From assembly GCF_002939385.1 (NCBI RefSeq), contig NZ_MULI01000025.1, positions 1 to 64,000 on the forward strand: DNA of 64,000 nt, written 5' to 3'. This DNA comes from Streptomyces sp. MH60 (GTDB taxonomy: Bacteria > Actinomycetota > Actinomycetes > Streptomycetales > Streptomycetaceae). Of this stretch, positions 43,074-50,697 are shown piece after piece; positions within the stretch are counted from its first letter, which is position 1, and every line of letters begins with the position of its first letter. Under the pieces are notes generated by a model, which was not told where the DNA came from, made no database searches, and was given only the letters and a program-made list of their open reading frames with translations. The position numbers and the translations under genes were made by a program.

Positions 43074-43582
43074 CGGTCCTCCTCCTCGGTGCGCCGGCGG
43101 GGGCGGGGACGGGGGCGGTCGTCCTCGTCGCGGGGGCGCGCGGCGGGCCGGCTGCGGGATCGCTGCGGGCTCCTGCCGCGCTCTGCGCGTGCGCGGGGAC
43201 GGTCCTCCGCCTCCTCCTCGTCGGGCTCGGGCTCGTGCTCGGGCGTGAGGACGTCGCGCACCTTGTCGGTCAGGGAGCGTGCCGTCCGCCTGGCACCGGC
43301 CTTGCCCACGGTCTTGGCCACCGGGCTGCCGAACATCTCGGGCACGGTCTTGGACCGCACGTCGTGCTCCAGGTCCAGCCGGTTGCAGGCCTCGGCGAAC
43401 CGGAGATAGGTGTCGACGCTCGCGACCACGATGCGCGCGTCCACCTTGAGGATCTCGATGCCGACCAGGGAGACGCGCACGAAGACGTCGATCACCATGC
43501 CGCGGTCGAGGATCAGTTCGAGGACGTCGTAGAGGGTTCCGGCGCGGGGCGCGCAGACGACCTCGTCGTCGTAGGTGATCAT
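43070..43582 (-). CDS. gvpA: Gas vesicle structural protein GvpA with long charged extension
   Basis: This is a 170-residue protein. The first 75 residues are the classical GvpA core (TLYDVLELILDRGMVIDVFV, VGIEILKVDARIVVASVDTY). In gas vesicle formers it builds the hollow wall. It is longer than the usual 70 or so residues because of a Glu/Asp/Arg-rich tail from about residue 95. Streptomyces GvpA proteins are known to carry such extensions, and the clusters have not been shown to make visible vesicles. Confidence 0.9.
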   Translation of the reverse strand: MITYDDEVVCAPRAGTLYDVLELILDRGMVIDVFVRVSLVGIEILKVDARIVVASVDTYLRFAEACNRLDLEHDVRSKTVPEMFGSPVAKTVGKAGARRTARSLTDKVRDVLTPEHEPEPDEEEAEDRPRARAERGRSPQRSRSRPAARPRDEDDRPRPRPRRRTEEEDR

Positions 43583-43618
43583 GCGGGGGTCCTTCCGGGT
43601 GCGGGCCTCACGGCCCGC

Positions 43619-43936
43619 TCACTGGTCCTGGGCACCACGCCGGTAGCGGGCGGTCCTGCGGTACTGGACCAGGTCGCCCGCCGGGTCCAACTCGACCTGG
43701 TAGGTGGCGAGCAGACTGGTGGTGTCGGGGATGCGTGCCACCTCCAGCACGTCCACGTCGACGATCCAGCCGCCGTCCTTGCTCCGGCACACCGCGGAGA
43801 CCCCTTCGAGGTGGTGCCGGATCAGCTCGGACAGGGCGTCGGCGGCGCGCCGGGCGGCGTCCCGGGCGTCCGGCACGCCACGCTCGCGCGTGGTCGTGGA
43901 AGTGGTGCGGCGCCGTCGCTCGCCAGGTTCGGTCAT
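43619..43936 (-). CDS. gvpO: Gas vesicle protein GvpO
   Basis: This 105-residue GvpO protein has conserved features GGWIVDVDVLEVARIPDTTS and LATYQVELDPAGDL. It is the first gene of the cluster; a methyltransferase gene lies 42 bp upstream and could share its transcript. The order matches the S. coelicolor type. Confidence 0.88.
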   Translation of the reverse strand: MTEPGERRRRTTSTTTRERGVPDARDAARRAADALSELIRHHLEGVSAVCRSKDGGWIVDVDVLEVARIPDTTSLLATYQVELDPAGDLVQYRRTARYRRGAQDQ

Positions 43937-43978
43937 GTGCCCACTGTGACCGCGGGTGCCCGGACCCCGCGTGCGCAG

Positions 43979-44632
43979 TTACCCCATCCGGGGCTGTCCC
44001 GTGCGCCGGCAGTGCAGGAAGAGGTGCGGCTCCGGCCGGGCGTCCGGGTGGGCCGGGGTGAACATCGACGCCTCCTGCGCCAGCACCTCCAGGCCGGACT
44101 CCTCGGCCAGGGTGATCAGTTCCTGTGCGGGGAAACTGGTCACGCGCACCGGCTGACCCATGAAGGTGGCGTCGACGTCCTCCACGTCCAGGGGCACGGT
44201 GGCCAGGACCAGGTAACCCCCGGGCTTCAGCAACCGTGCCAGGTGCCGTACGAGGTCCTTCTGCTCCTGCCGGTCCAGCTGGAGCAGGGAGAAGTACACG
44301 CAGACGGCGTCGAACGAGGCGTCCGCCAGCGGTACGTCCCGGATGTCGGCGCACCGGAAGGTGGCGGTCGGCACCTGCCGCGCGGCCAGCTCCACCATGA
44401 CCGGGGAGATGTCGACGCCCAGCACCTCGTGCCCGGCGTCCGCGAGGGTCTCGGCGGTGGGCCGGCCCGTGCCGCTGCCCACGTCCAGCACCCGGCTGCC
44501 CGGCGCGAGCCGCGCCAGCAGCCACTCCAGTGAGTGGCGGTGCGTCTTCGACCTGGCGAACGCCTTCTCGTACTCGACGCCCAGCGCGTCGAACGCGGCG
44601 GCGGCCCGTGGGCGCTCCCGGTCGTCGGTCAC
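43979..44632 (-). CDS. Class I SAM-dependent methyltransferase
   Basis: The protein has 217 residues. Motif I is SRVLDVGSGTGRPTAETLAD. GHEVLGVDISPVMVELAA is motif II and ADIRDVPLADASFDAVCVYF is the acidic/post-II region. The substrate is unknown. The GTG at 44632 has an AAGGGA upstream. It reads into the gas vesicle cluster with 42 bp between genes, so co-transcription is possible, but it is not a known gvp gene. Confidence 0.85.
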   Translation of the reverse strand: MTDDRERPRAAAAFDALGVEYEKAFARSKTHRHSLEWLLARLAPGSRVLDVGSGTGRPTAETLADAGHEVLGVDISPVMVELAARQVPTATFRCADIRDVPLADASFDAVCVYFSLLQLDRQEQKDLVRHLARLLKPGGYLVLATVPLDVEDVDATFMGQPVRVTSFPAQELITLAEESGLEVLAQEASMFTPAHPDARPEPHLFLHCRRTGQPRMG

Positions 44633-44907
44633 GGCGCGGTCCCTTCGGTGCGGTGAGCCGGTGCCCGGGCATCGTTCCACCGGGAGCGAGCCGCCCACAA
44701 GGGGCCCTTCGGGCGACAGGCCCCGACCGGACGTACCAGCGGTCGCCGGCGTTCCGTGCCGTGCCCACCCGGCCTCGGCGCACCCGCGCCCTGACGACCG
44801 CCGGGTTCCCCCGATCCGAACCTTCATGATGCCGGTGGGTCACGCGCCCGGGCCGCTCACGGCGGCGACCCGGCCGACGAAGCCCGGACCCGGTGAGTCG
44901 TCCACCG

Positions 44908-44941
44908 CCACATCGCCCGTTCAGCCACATCGCCCGTCCAG
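44908..44941. repeat. Two 17-bp direct repeats in the MTase/DUF1996 gap
   Basis: CCACATCGCCCGTTCAG at 44908-44924 is followed directly by the same sequence with one base changed at 44925-44941. They lie in the divergent intergenic region, just before the long hairpin. Confidence 0.8.
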
Positions 44942-44942
44942 C

Positions 44943-44997
44943 CACGTCACGGGTGCGGGGGCGTCCCCCGCCGGCACGCCCCCGCACCCGTGACGTG
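44943..44997. other. Very long perfect hairpin (22-bp stem) in a divergent intergenic region
   Basis: Positions 44943-44964 are exactly complementary to 44976-44997, with an 11-base loop. The flanking genes diverge (methyltransferase starts at 44632 going left, DUF1996 gene starts at 45103 going right), so this is not at the end of either gene. The rest of the 470-bp gap holds the direct repeats and a smaller hairpin at 45037-45064, and I see no gene in it. Confidence 0.75.
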
Positions 44998-45102
44998 AGG
45001 GAAACCTGAGAATTCCGAGGGCACTTGAACGCTCCGGCCCCCGACTCCGTATGGAGCCGGGGGCATTTCACGTCCGAGTCCGTCACGACACAGGAGCACG
45101 CC

Positions 45103-47202
45103 TTGGGACACAACAGGCGCAGACGCCCGACCGGGGCGCGGCGCGCGACCTTCGGAGCGGTCGCGCTGATACTGGGGGGCAGCGGCCTGGTGGCCGTGAA
45201 CGTCTTCGCCTCCGCGACGGAGTCCGGCAACGCCGCCGTCCCCCTGGGCAGTTCCGGAGTCGCGGCCACCGTCGACTGCCCCGACCTGACCGAACGGCTC
45301 ACGGCCGTTCCGGAGCAGGCCAGGCCGGAGGTCGACACCGAACTCGCCCACCTCGACGAGCAGATCGCCACCGCCTACCGCGGCCTCCAGGACGCCGCCC
45401 GCACCGCGGACGACGGCACCCTCGACGAGGGCGCGATCCTCGACCCGCTGCGGAAGGAGCGCGCGGCGACGATCGAGCGCATCGCCGCCGCCATCGACAA
45501 GGCCGGAGACCGTCCCGAGGGCCTGGACACCCTGGCGGAGTGCACCCTGCGCCGCACCGAGATCGCGTCGGCGGACGCGGGGAGCGGCAGCCCGGACCAG
45601 CAGGGACAGGGGCAGGAGCAGGAGCAGGAAGGGAGTCAGGGACAGGAGCAGGGGCAGCAGGACGGCAAGGGCCAAGAGCCCGGTGACGGGCAGCAGCAGC
45701 CCGGCAACGGCGGACAGGCGGGCAACGGCCCCGTGGCGGCGGACTACGTCGACATCGAGTCCGTCCAGCCCGACGTCGTGCGGGCGCCCCGGCAGAAGCA
45801 GGCCTCGACCGGTTCCTTCGCCACCAGCTGCGGCGTCAACGCCGAGGGCCTGTTCAACTCGGACAACCTGATCGCCGCCCCCGGCGTCAGCAACGGCGCC
45901 CACCACTTCCACGACTACGTCGGCAACCAGGCCAACGACGCCCTCGCCAGCGACGACGACCTGGCCGCCGGCGACACCAGCTGCGCCGACCAGGGCGACA
46001 AGTCCTCGTACTACTGGCCCGTGCTGCGGCTCCAGAACGGCACCGCCGAACAGGACGCCCAGTCACCCGGCGGCGGCATCGAGGGCAACGCGGGCGAGAT
46101 CGTCACGCCGGCCGAGGTCACTCTTACGTTCGAGGGCAACGAGCGGGGCAGCGTCACGGAGATGCCGCGGCTGCTGCGCATCATCACCGGCGACGCCAAG
46201 GCGTTCGTCAACGGCAACACCAACGCGAACGCCTCCTGGAGCTGCACCGGTTTCGAGGACCGGCAGCTGAAGGACAAGTACCCGCTCTGTCCCTCGGGCA
46301 GTGACGTGGTGCGCACCTTCACCTTCCAGAGCTGCTGGGACGGCCGCAACATCGACAGCGCCAACCACCGTACCCACATGGCCTTCGCCGCCGCCGACGG
46401 CAGCTGCCCGGAGGGATTCCGGGCCGTTCCGCGACTGGTGCAGCGGGTCGTCTACGACGTGGCCGCGCCCAGCCTGGAGGACGGGGGCAGGAGCGTCCCA
46501 CTGTTCGCCGTGGACTCCTTCCCCGAGCAGCTGCACAAGCCGGTCACCGACCACAGCGACTTCATCAACGTCTTCGACGAGGATCTGATGCGCGAGATGG
46601 TCGAGTGCATCAACTCCGGCCGCGAGTGCGGTCCGGACACGCCCCCGGGGTCAGAGCCGGGCGAGGGCGAGGAGCAGCCCGGCGGCGGCGACGACGGCGG
46701 CCAGACCACCGAGCCCCCGGCCGAGCAGACCGCCACGGCCTCGGCACCCGCGGACCCCGGCCAGGGCGGCCAAGACCAGCAGAACGGCCAGGGCGGCGGG
46801 AAGGACCACGGGAAGGCCCCCGGCCAGAACGAGGAGCAGAACGAGGGACGGAACGAGGGACAGAACGAGGGACGGGCCGGCGGGGACAAGCCCGCGGCCC
46901 CGGCCGAGGACCAGGACGCCGACGCCTCCGCGAGCGCCGAGCCCAGGGCCGCGACGACGCCGGCCGCCGACACCCCGGACGACGTGAGCAGCGCCGGGGC
47001 CGCGACCGAGGCGTCGGGGAATACCGGCAACACCGGCAAGGGTGGCAACGCCGGCGGCGCCGGGTCGGCGCCCCGACCGCAGGCGCAGGGCGGACTCGCC
47101 GAAACCGGTTCCGGGCTCGGACTGTGGCCCGCGGCGGTCGGCGGCGTGCTGTTCGCCGGTGGGTGTGTGCTGCTGATCCGTTCCAGGCGGCGTGCGCTGT
47201 GA
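45103..47202 (+). CDS. Cell-wall-anchored DUF1996 protein with LAETG sorting signal
   Basis: The protein has 699 residues. The N-terminus is basic with a hydrophobic signal (RATFGAVALILGGSGLVAVN), then a helical/acidic region, then a Gln/Gly-rich linker (about 165-220). A DUF1996 domain (about 230-520) has the HHFHDYVGN and NHRTHMAFA signatures. Next come a second low-complexity linker and LAETG at 665-669, a hydrophobic helix and an Arg tail. LAXTG is the motif used by class E sortases in Streptomyces, so it is probably covalently wall-anchored. TTG 45103 was chosen for the AGGAG six bases upstream. DUF1996 function is unknown. Confidence 0.85.
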   Translation: MGHNRRRRPTGARRATFGAVALILGGSGLVAVNVFASATESGNAAVPLGSSGVAATVDCPDLTERLTAVPEQARPEVDTELAHLDEQIATAYRGLQDAARTADDGTLDEGAILDPLRKERAATIERIAAAIDKAGDRPEGLDTLAECTLRRTEIASADAGSGSPDQQGQGQEQEQEGSQGQEQGQQDGKGQEPGDGQQQPGNGGQAGNGPVAADYVDIESVQPDVVRAPRQKQASTGSFATSCGVNAEGLFNSDNLIAAPGVSNGAHHFHDYVGNQANDALASDDDLAAGDTSCADQGDKSSYYWPVLRLQNGTAEQDAQSPGGGIEGNAGEIVTPAEVTLTFEGNERGSVTEMPRLLRIITGDAKAFVNGNTNANASWSCTGFEDRQLKDKYPLCPSGSDVVRTFTFQSCWDGRNIDSANHRTHMAFAAADGSCPEGFRAVPRLVQRVVYDVAAPSLEDGGRSVPLFAVDSFPEQLHKPVTDHSDFINVFDEDLMREMVECINSGRECGPDTPPGSEPGEGEEQPGGGDDGGQTTEPPAEQTATASAPADPGQGGQDQQNGQGGGKDHGKAPGQNEEQNEGRNEGQNEGRAGGDKPAAPAEDQDADASASAEPRAATTPAADTPDDVSSAGAATEASGNTGNTGKGGNAGGAGSAPRPQAQGGLAETGSGLGLWPAAVGGVLFAGGCVLLIRSRRRAL

Positions 47203-47222
47203 CGAACGCGCCACCGGCATGA

Positions 47223-47260
47223 CGACGGGTGGGCGGGGGACGTGCCCCGCCCACCCGTCG
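47223..47260 (+). terminator. Strong stem-loop terminator after the DUF1996 gene
   Basis: A perfect 16-bp stem (47223-47238 with 47245-47260) with a 6-base loop lies 21 bp after the stop codon. It insulates the LPMO gene promoter from read-through. Confidence 0.85.
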
Positions 47261-47360
47261 CGTCGAAGGCATCCACCACGCCACCACAGGGCGGGAAGTG
47301 GCTCATTTCGGATGTTGCCAATTCCTTTACCCAGGCGCAGCCTGGATTTCGAGCCGCCCT

Positions 47361-47374
47361 TGGGAGCGCTCCCA
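47361..47374. promoter_or_regulatory. Perfect CebR box upstream of the LPMO gene
   Basis: TGGGAGCGCTCCCA is a perfect 14-bp palindrome and identical to the CebR operator consensus of Streptomyces. It lies 57 bp before the LPMO start. CebR releases DNA when cellobiose or cellotriose is present, so the gene should be induced by cellulose breakdown. Confidence 0.9.
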
Positions 47375-47430
47375 CTCGCGCTCGCGATGCCGCGTGCTCC
47401 CCCTGTCCCCCCACGCGAGAGAAGGACGTC

Positions 47431-48123
47431 ATGACTTGTCATGATCACAACAATTCCATAGTGACACCGATCAGAGGCGCCCGGCGGGCCGCGACCCTAA
47501 CCCTCAGCACCCTGACCGCGGTCCTGCTCACCCTGATCCCCTGGAGCGGCACCGCCGTCGCCCACGGCTCGGTCGTCGACCCCGCCTCCCGCAACTACGG
47601 CTGCTGGGAACGCTGGGGCGACGACTTCCAGAACCCGGCCATGGCCGACGAGGACCCCATGTGCTGGCAGGCGTGGCAGGACAACCCCAACGCCATGTGG
47701 AACTGGAACGGCCTGTACCGCAACGGCTCGGCCGGCGACTTCGAGGCGGTCGTCCCCGACGGCCAGCTCTGCAGCGGCGGCCGCACCGAGGGCGGACGCT
47801 ACAACTCCCTCGACGCCGTGGGCCCGTGGCAGACCACGGACGTCACCGACGACTTCACCGTCAGGCTCCACGACCAGGCCAGCCACGGCGCCGACTACTT
47901 CCTGGTCTATGTCACCAAGCAGGGCTTCGACCCCGCCACGCAGGCTCTGACCTGGGAAGACCTCCAGCAGGTCGCGCGCACGGGCAGCTACGGGCCCAGC
48001 CAGAACTACGAGATCCCGGTGAGCACCTCGGGGCTGAGCGGCCGCCACGTCGTCTACACGATCTGGCAGGCCTCGCACATGGACCAGACGTACTTCCTGT
48101 GCAGCGACGTCGACTTCGGCTGA
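47431..48123 (+). CDS. Secreted AA10 lytic polysaccharide monooxygenase (single domain)
   Basis: The protein has 230 residues. The Sec signal peptide ends after residue 44, so the mature protein starts with His45 (HGSVVDPASRNYGCWERW). His45 and His152 (DQASHGADYF) form the copper histidine brace. The remaining conserved Cys and Trp residues fit AA10. It oxidatively cleaves crystalline chitin or cellulose. There is no carbohydrate-binding module. AAGGA precedes the ATG at 47431. The CebR box upstream points to cellulose, not chitin. Confidence 0.92.
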   Translation: MTCHDHNNSIVTPIRGARRAATLTLSTLTAVLLTLIPWSGTAVAHGSVVDPASRNYGCWERWGDDFQNPAMADEDPMCWQAWQDNPNAMWNWNGLYRNGSAGDFEAVVPDGQLCSGGRTEGGRYNSLDAVGPWQTTDVTDDFTVRLHDQASHGADYFLVYVTKQGFDPATQALTWEDLQQVARTGSYGPSQNYEIPVSTSGLSGRHVVYTIWQASHMDQTYFLCSDVDFG

Positions 48124-48153
48124 CCCGCCCCACTCCCACCCCCCCACCCGCAT

Positions 48154-48182
48154 CCCCGCCGGGCGCGCCGCGCCCGGCGGGG
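48154..48182. terminator. Bidirectional terminator between LPMO and TerD genes
   Basis: A 14-base arm (48154-48167) and its exact complement (48169-48182) form a tight GC hairpin between the converging stops at 48123 and 48215. Confidence 0.8.
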
Positions 48183-48214
48183 AGACCGGTCGTACCGTCG
48201 GCCGGGGTGCCCGA

Positions 48215-48790
48215 TCAGACGTTGACGCCGAAGTCCGCGGCGATGCCCGCGAGGCCCGAGGCGTAGCCCTGTCCGACCGCCCGGAACTTCCATTCGGCGC
48301 CGTGCCGGTACAGCTCGCCGAAGACCATCGCGGTCTCGGTCGAGGCGTCCTCGGAGAGGTCGTAGCGGGCGAGTTCCTGGTTGTTCGCCTGGTTGACCAC
48401 CCGGATGAAGGCGTTGCGGACCTGGCCGAAGCTCTGGCCGCGGTTCTCCGCGTCGTGGATGGACACCGGGAAGACGATCCGGTCCACCTCGGCCGGGACC
48501 GAGGCGAGGTTCACCTTGACCGCCTCGTCGTCGCCCTCGCCCTCGCCGGTGAGGTTGTCACCGGTGTGCTCGACCGAGCCGTCCGGGCTGGTGAGGTTGT
48601 TGTAGAAGACGAAGTGCCCGTCCGAGAGCACCTTGCCCGACGCGTCGAGGAGCAGCGCGGAGGCGTCGAGGTCGTAGTCGGTGCCGGTCGTGGTGCGCAC
48701 GTCCCAGCCCAGACCGACCAGCACGGCGGTCAGGCCGGGCGCCTCCTTGCTGAGCGAGACGTTGCCGCCCTTGGCCAGGGAAACTCCCAC
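48215..48790 (-). CDS. TerD-family stress/tellurium resistance protein
   Basis: The protein has 191 residues, the standard TerD length. It begins with the canonical GVSLAKGGNVSLSKEAPGL, has two Ca2+-binding-type segments (DYDLDASALLLD, and GEGEGDDEAVKVNL), and ends as usual. The GTG at 48790 was chosen because AAGGAG lies six bases upstream and the protein then starts as other TerD proteins do. A GTG at 48814 would add eight residues. TerD proteins bind calcium and are linked to tellurite and general stress. Confidence 0.92.
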   Translation of the reverse strand: MGVSLAKGGNVSLSKEAPGLTAVLVGLGWDVRTTTGTDYDLDASALLLDASGKVLSDGHFVFYNNLTSPDGSVEHTGDNLTGEGEGDDEAVKVNLASVPAEVDRIVFPVSIHDAENRGQSFGQVRNAFIRVVNQANNQELARYDLSEDASTETAMVFGELYRHGAEWKFRAVGQGYASGLAGIAADFGVNV

Positions 48791-48852
48791 TGCGTTCTCC
48801 TTCGTCGTGTTCACTGCTTCCGCGTTCCGCGTTCATTGTGCCTGCTGACAAT

Positions 48853-48866
48853 CTACAACACTGTAG
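48853..48866. promoter_or_regulatory. BlaI-type operator
   Basis: CTACAACACTGTAG is an inverted repeat of CTACA/TGTAG, matching the TACA...TGTA pattern of BlaI/MecI operators. It lies 60 bp before the BlaI-family gene. A second inverted repeat, TAGAAG/CTTCTA (48864-48880), overlaps it. Confidence 0.65.
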
Positions 48867-48926
48867 AAGTAAGCCTTCTATACGATGTCGCTCCGGAACA
48901 CGATCGGCGGCGGAAGGAGGCGGGCC

Positions 48927-49313
48927 GTGACGGATGACCGGCGTCCGCGGCGGCGGGGCCAGGGTGAGCTGGAAGCGCTGGTGCTGTCCGCGCTGTGCGA
49001 GGCGGACGGACCCGCGACGGCCGGCTGGGTGCAGGAACGCCTCGGCGGCGACCTCGCCTACACCACGGTGATCACGATCCTGACCCGGCTGCTCGAGAAG
49101 GGCGCCGTCAGCCGTGAGCGCGCGGGCCGGTCCTTCGCCTGGACGCCCGCCTCGGACCAGGCGGGTCTGGCCGCGCGGAAGATGCGCAAGGTGCTGGACG
49201 CCGAGAGCGACCGGGAAGCGGTACTGGCCAGCTTCGTCACCGGCCTCGACCCCGACGACGAGCGACTGCTGCGCGAACTGCTCGGGCACGCGCGCGCCGC
49301 GGAGGACGGCTGA
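48927..49313 (+). CDS. BlaI/MecI-family transcriptional repressor
   Basis: The protein has 128 residues. The winged helix is at about 10-85 (RGQGELEALVLSALCEADGP, YTTVITILTRLLEKGAVSRE), the characteristic BlaI recognition region. It ends with a helical dimerisation/cleavage region. GGAAGGAGG precedes the GTG at 48927. Repression is normally relieved by the BlaR1-type protease encoded just downstream. No beta-lactamase or other target gene lies nearby. Confidence 0.9.
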   Translation: MTDDRRPRRRGQGELEALVLSALCEADGPATAGWVQERLGGDLAYTTVITILTRLLEKGAVSRERAGRSFAWTPASDQAGLAARKMRKVLDAESDREAVLASFVTGLDPDDERLLRELLGHARAAEDG

Positions 49314-49319
49314 CACCGC

Positions 49320-50252
49320 ATGGGGGTCTTCGTCTTCCTGCCCCTGGTCCTGCCGCTGACGGCGTGGCCGATCGCCAGGCTCGCCGAGCAGCACCTGCAC
49401 CCGCGGACCGCGACCAGGCTGCTCACCGCCGTCGCGGCCGTGATGGCCCTGTGCAGCACCGTGTGCCTGGCCCTGGTGATGGTGGTCGGCACTGCCCAGC
49501 TGCCCGGCAATCCACTCCCCGACGGCTGGTCCGACCCCGAGGTACGGGCGGCGGTGCCCTACGACGAGGTCGTCGGCAAGGCGGCCATCCCCGCGCTCTG
49601 CGCGGTGGTGGCGGCCTCGGCGCGGGCCCTGTGGCGGCACGGCAGGGTGCGCCGCCGCGCCCACCGCGCACTGGCCGGGCTGCCGGGCACCGGGGTGGCC
49701 GTACTGCCTGACGACGTGCCCTACGCGTACGCGCTGCCGGGTGGACGCCGGGACCGCGTGGTGGTGAGTACGGCCCTGCTGGACTGCCTCGAACCGGGCG
49801 AGCGGCGCGCCCTGTTCGCCCATGAGCGTGCCCACCTCGCCGCCCGGCACCACCGCTTCCTGCTCACCGTCCGGCTCGCCGCGCTGGCCAACCCGTTCCT
49901 GCGCCCCCTGCGGACGGCCGTGTCCTACACGGCGGAGCGGTGGGCGGACGAGGCGGCCGCACGGGCGGTCGGTGACCGCCGCGCGGTGGCGACCGCGATC
50001 GGCAAGGCGGCCCTCGTCTCCCGCGGCACCCCCGTCGCCACCCTCGCCGGCCTCGCGGCGCCCGGCCCGGTGCCCCGCCGGGTGGCGGCCCTGCTGGGGC
50101 CCGCTCCCGCCGTCCGCACCTGGCCCCCGGTGTTCACGTCGGTCGGCCTGGCGGCGTGGGCGGCGGCCGCCGGGACCGCCGTCTCGGCGATGTCGTCCGC
50201 GAACGCCGCCGTCACGATGTTCCTCATCCTGCGGGCCGCGACGCCGTTCTGA
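49320..50252 (+). CDS. M56-family (BlaR1-like) membrane metalloprotease
   Basis: The protein has 310 residues. Several membrane helices flank the zinc protease motif HERAH (His168, Glu169, His172) and the third-ligand ERWADEAA segment (Glu206). It lacks the extracytoplasmic penicillin-binding sensor of BlaR1, so the signal it senses is unknown. It begins 6 bp after the BlaI stop, and the two form an operon. Confidence 0.88.
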   Translation: MGVFVFLPLVLPLTAWPIARLAEQHLHPRTATRLLTAVAAVMALCSTVCLALVMVVGTAQLPGNPLPDGWSDPEVRAAVPYDEVVGKAAIPALCAVVAASARALWRHGRVRRRAHRALAGLPGTGVAVLPDDVPYAYALPGGRRDRVVVSTALLDCLEPGERRALFAHERAHLAARHHRFLLTVRLAALANPFLRPLRTAVSYTAERWADEAAARAVGDRRAVATAIGKAALVSRGTPVATLAGLAAPGPVPRRVAALLGPAPAVRTWPPVFTSVGLAAWAAAAGTAVSAMSSANAAVTMFLILRAATPF

Positions 50253-50439
50253 CCGGTTGGCACTCCTCGACGCACGCATGCGAGGAAACCCGCAGGTCAC
50301 TGAGGTGCCGCCGAAACTTCCTCACTCGATCGGGTGAGGGGCCAATCCGCAACGGGGGCCGCTCCGGATCCCCGTGGCGGTCCGGGGGCCGGGGGCCGGG
50401 GGAGCGGGGCAGGCAGTGGCCCGTCCCCCGGCGGGGCGA

Positions 50440-50625
50440 TGCCCCTGTGGTAGCTTGCGCAAGCCAGTCGAACCCACCTGGTGGGTCAGGGAATCCGGTG
50501 CGAATCCGGAACTGACGCGCAGCGGTGAGGGGGACGGGCGGGACACGGGCCACTGGGCGGCGTACGCCGTCCGGGAAGGCGTCCCGTCCGGTCGATCCCG
50601 AGTCCGAAGACCTGCTGGCACCCGT
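50440..50625 (+). ncRNA. Cobalamin (adenosylcobalamin) riboswitch
   Basis: The region contains the B12-box-like core: GGGAATCCGGTGCGAATCCG, then ACTGACGCGCAGCGGTGA, and at 50602-50615 GTCCGAAGACCTGC. These are the hallmark conserved segments of cobalamin riboswitches. It lies in the leader of the vitamin B12/iron-type importer and would shut it down when cobalamin is plentiful. Edges are approximate. Confidence 0.9.
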
Positions 50626-50697
50626 GCCGCGTGCGGCGCGGGCCGCATCGTACGGACGGGCTTCGCGCATGAGCCCTCGACGCCAGAGGATCCTTCC

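Noticed and set aside
48790..48814. Longer TerD start at 48814
   Set aside because: AAGGAG lies exactly six bases before 48790 and the protein then begins like all TerD proteins.
49925..50275. Antisense frame in the M56 gene
   Set aside because: A shadow frame on the opposite strand of the protease gene with Ala/Thr/Arg-rich sequence and no start signal.
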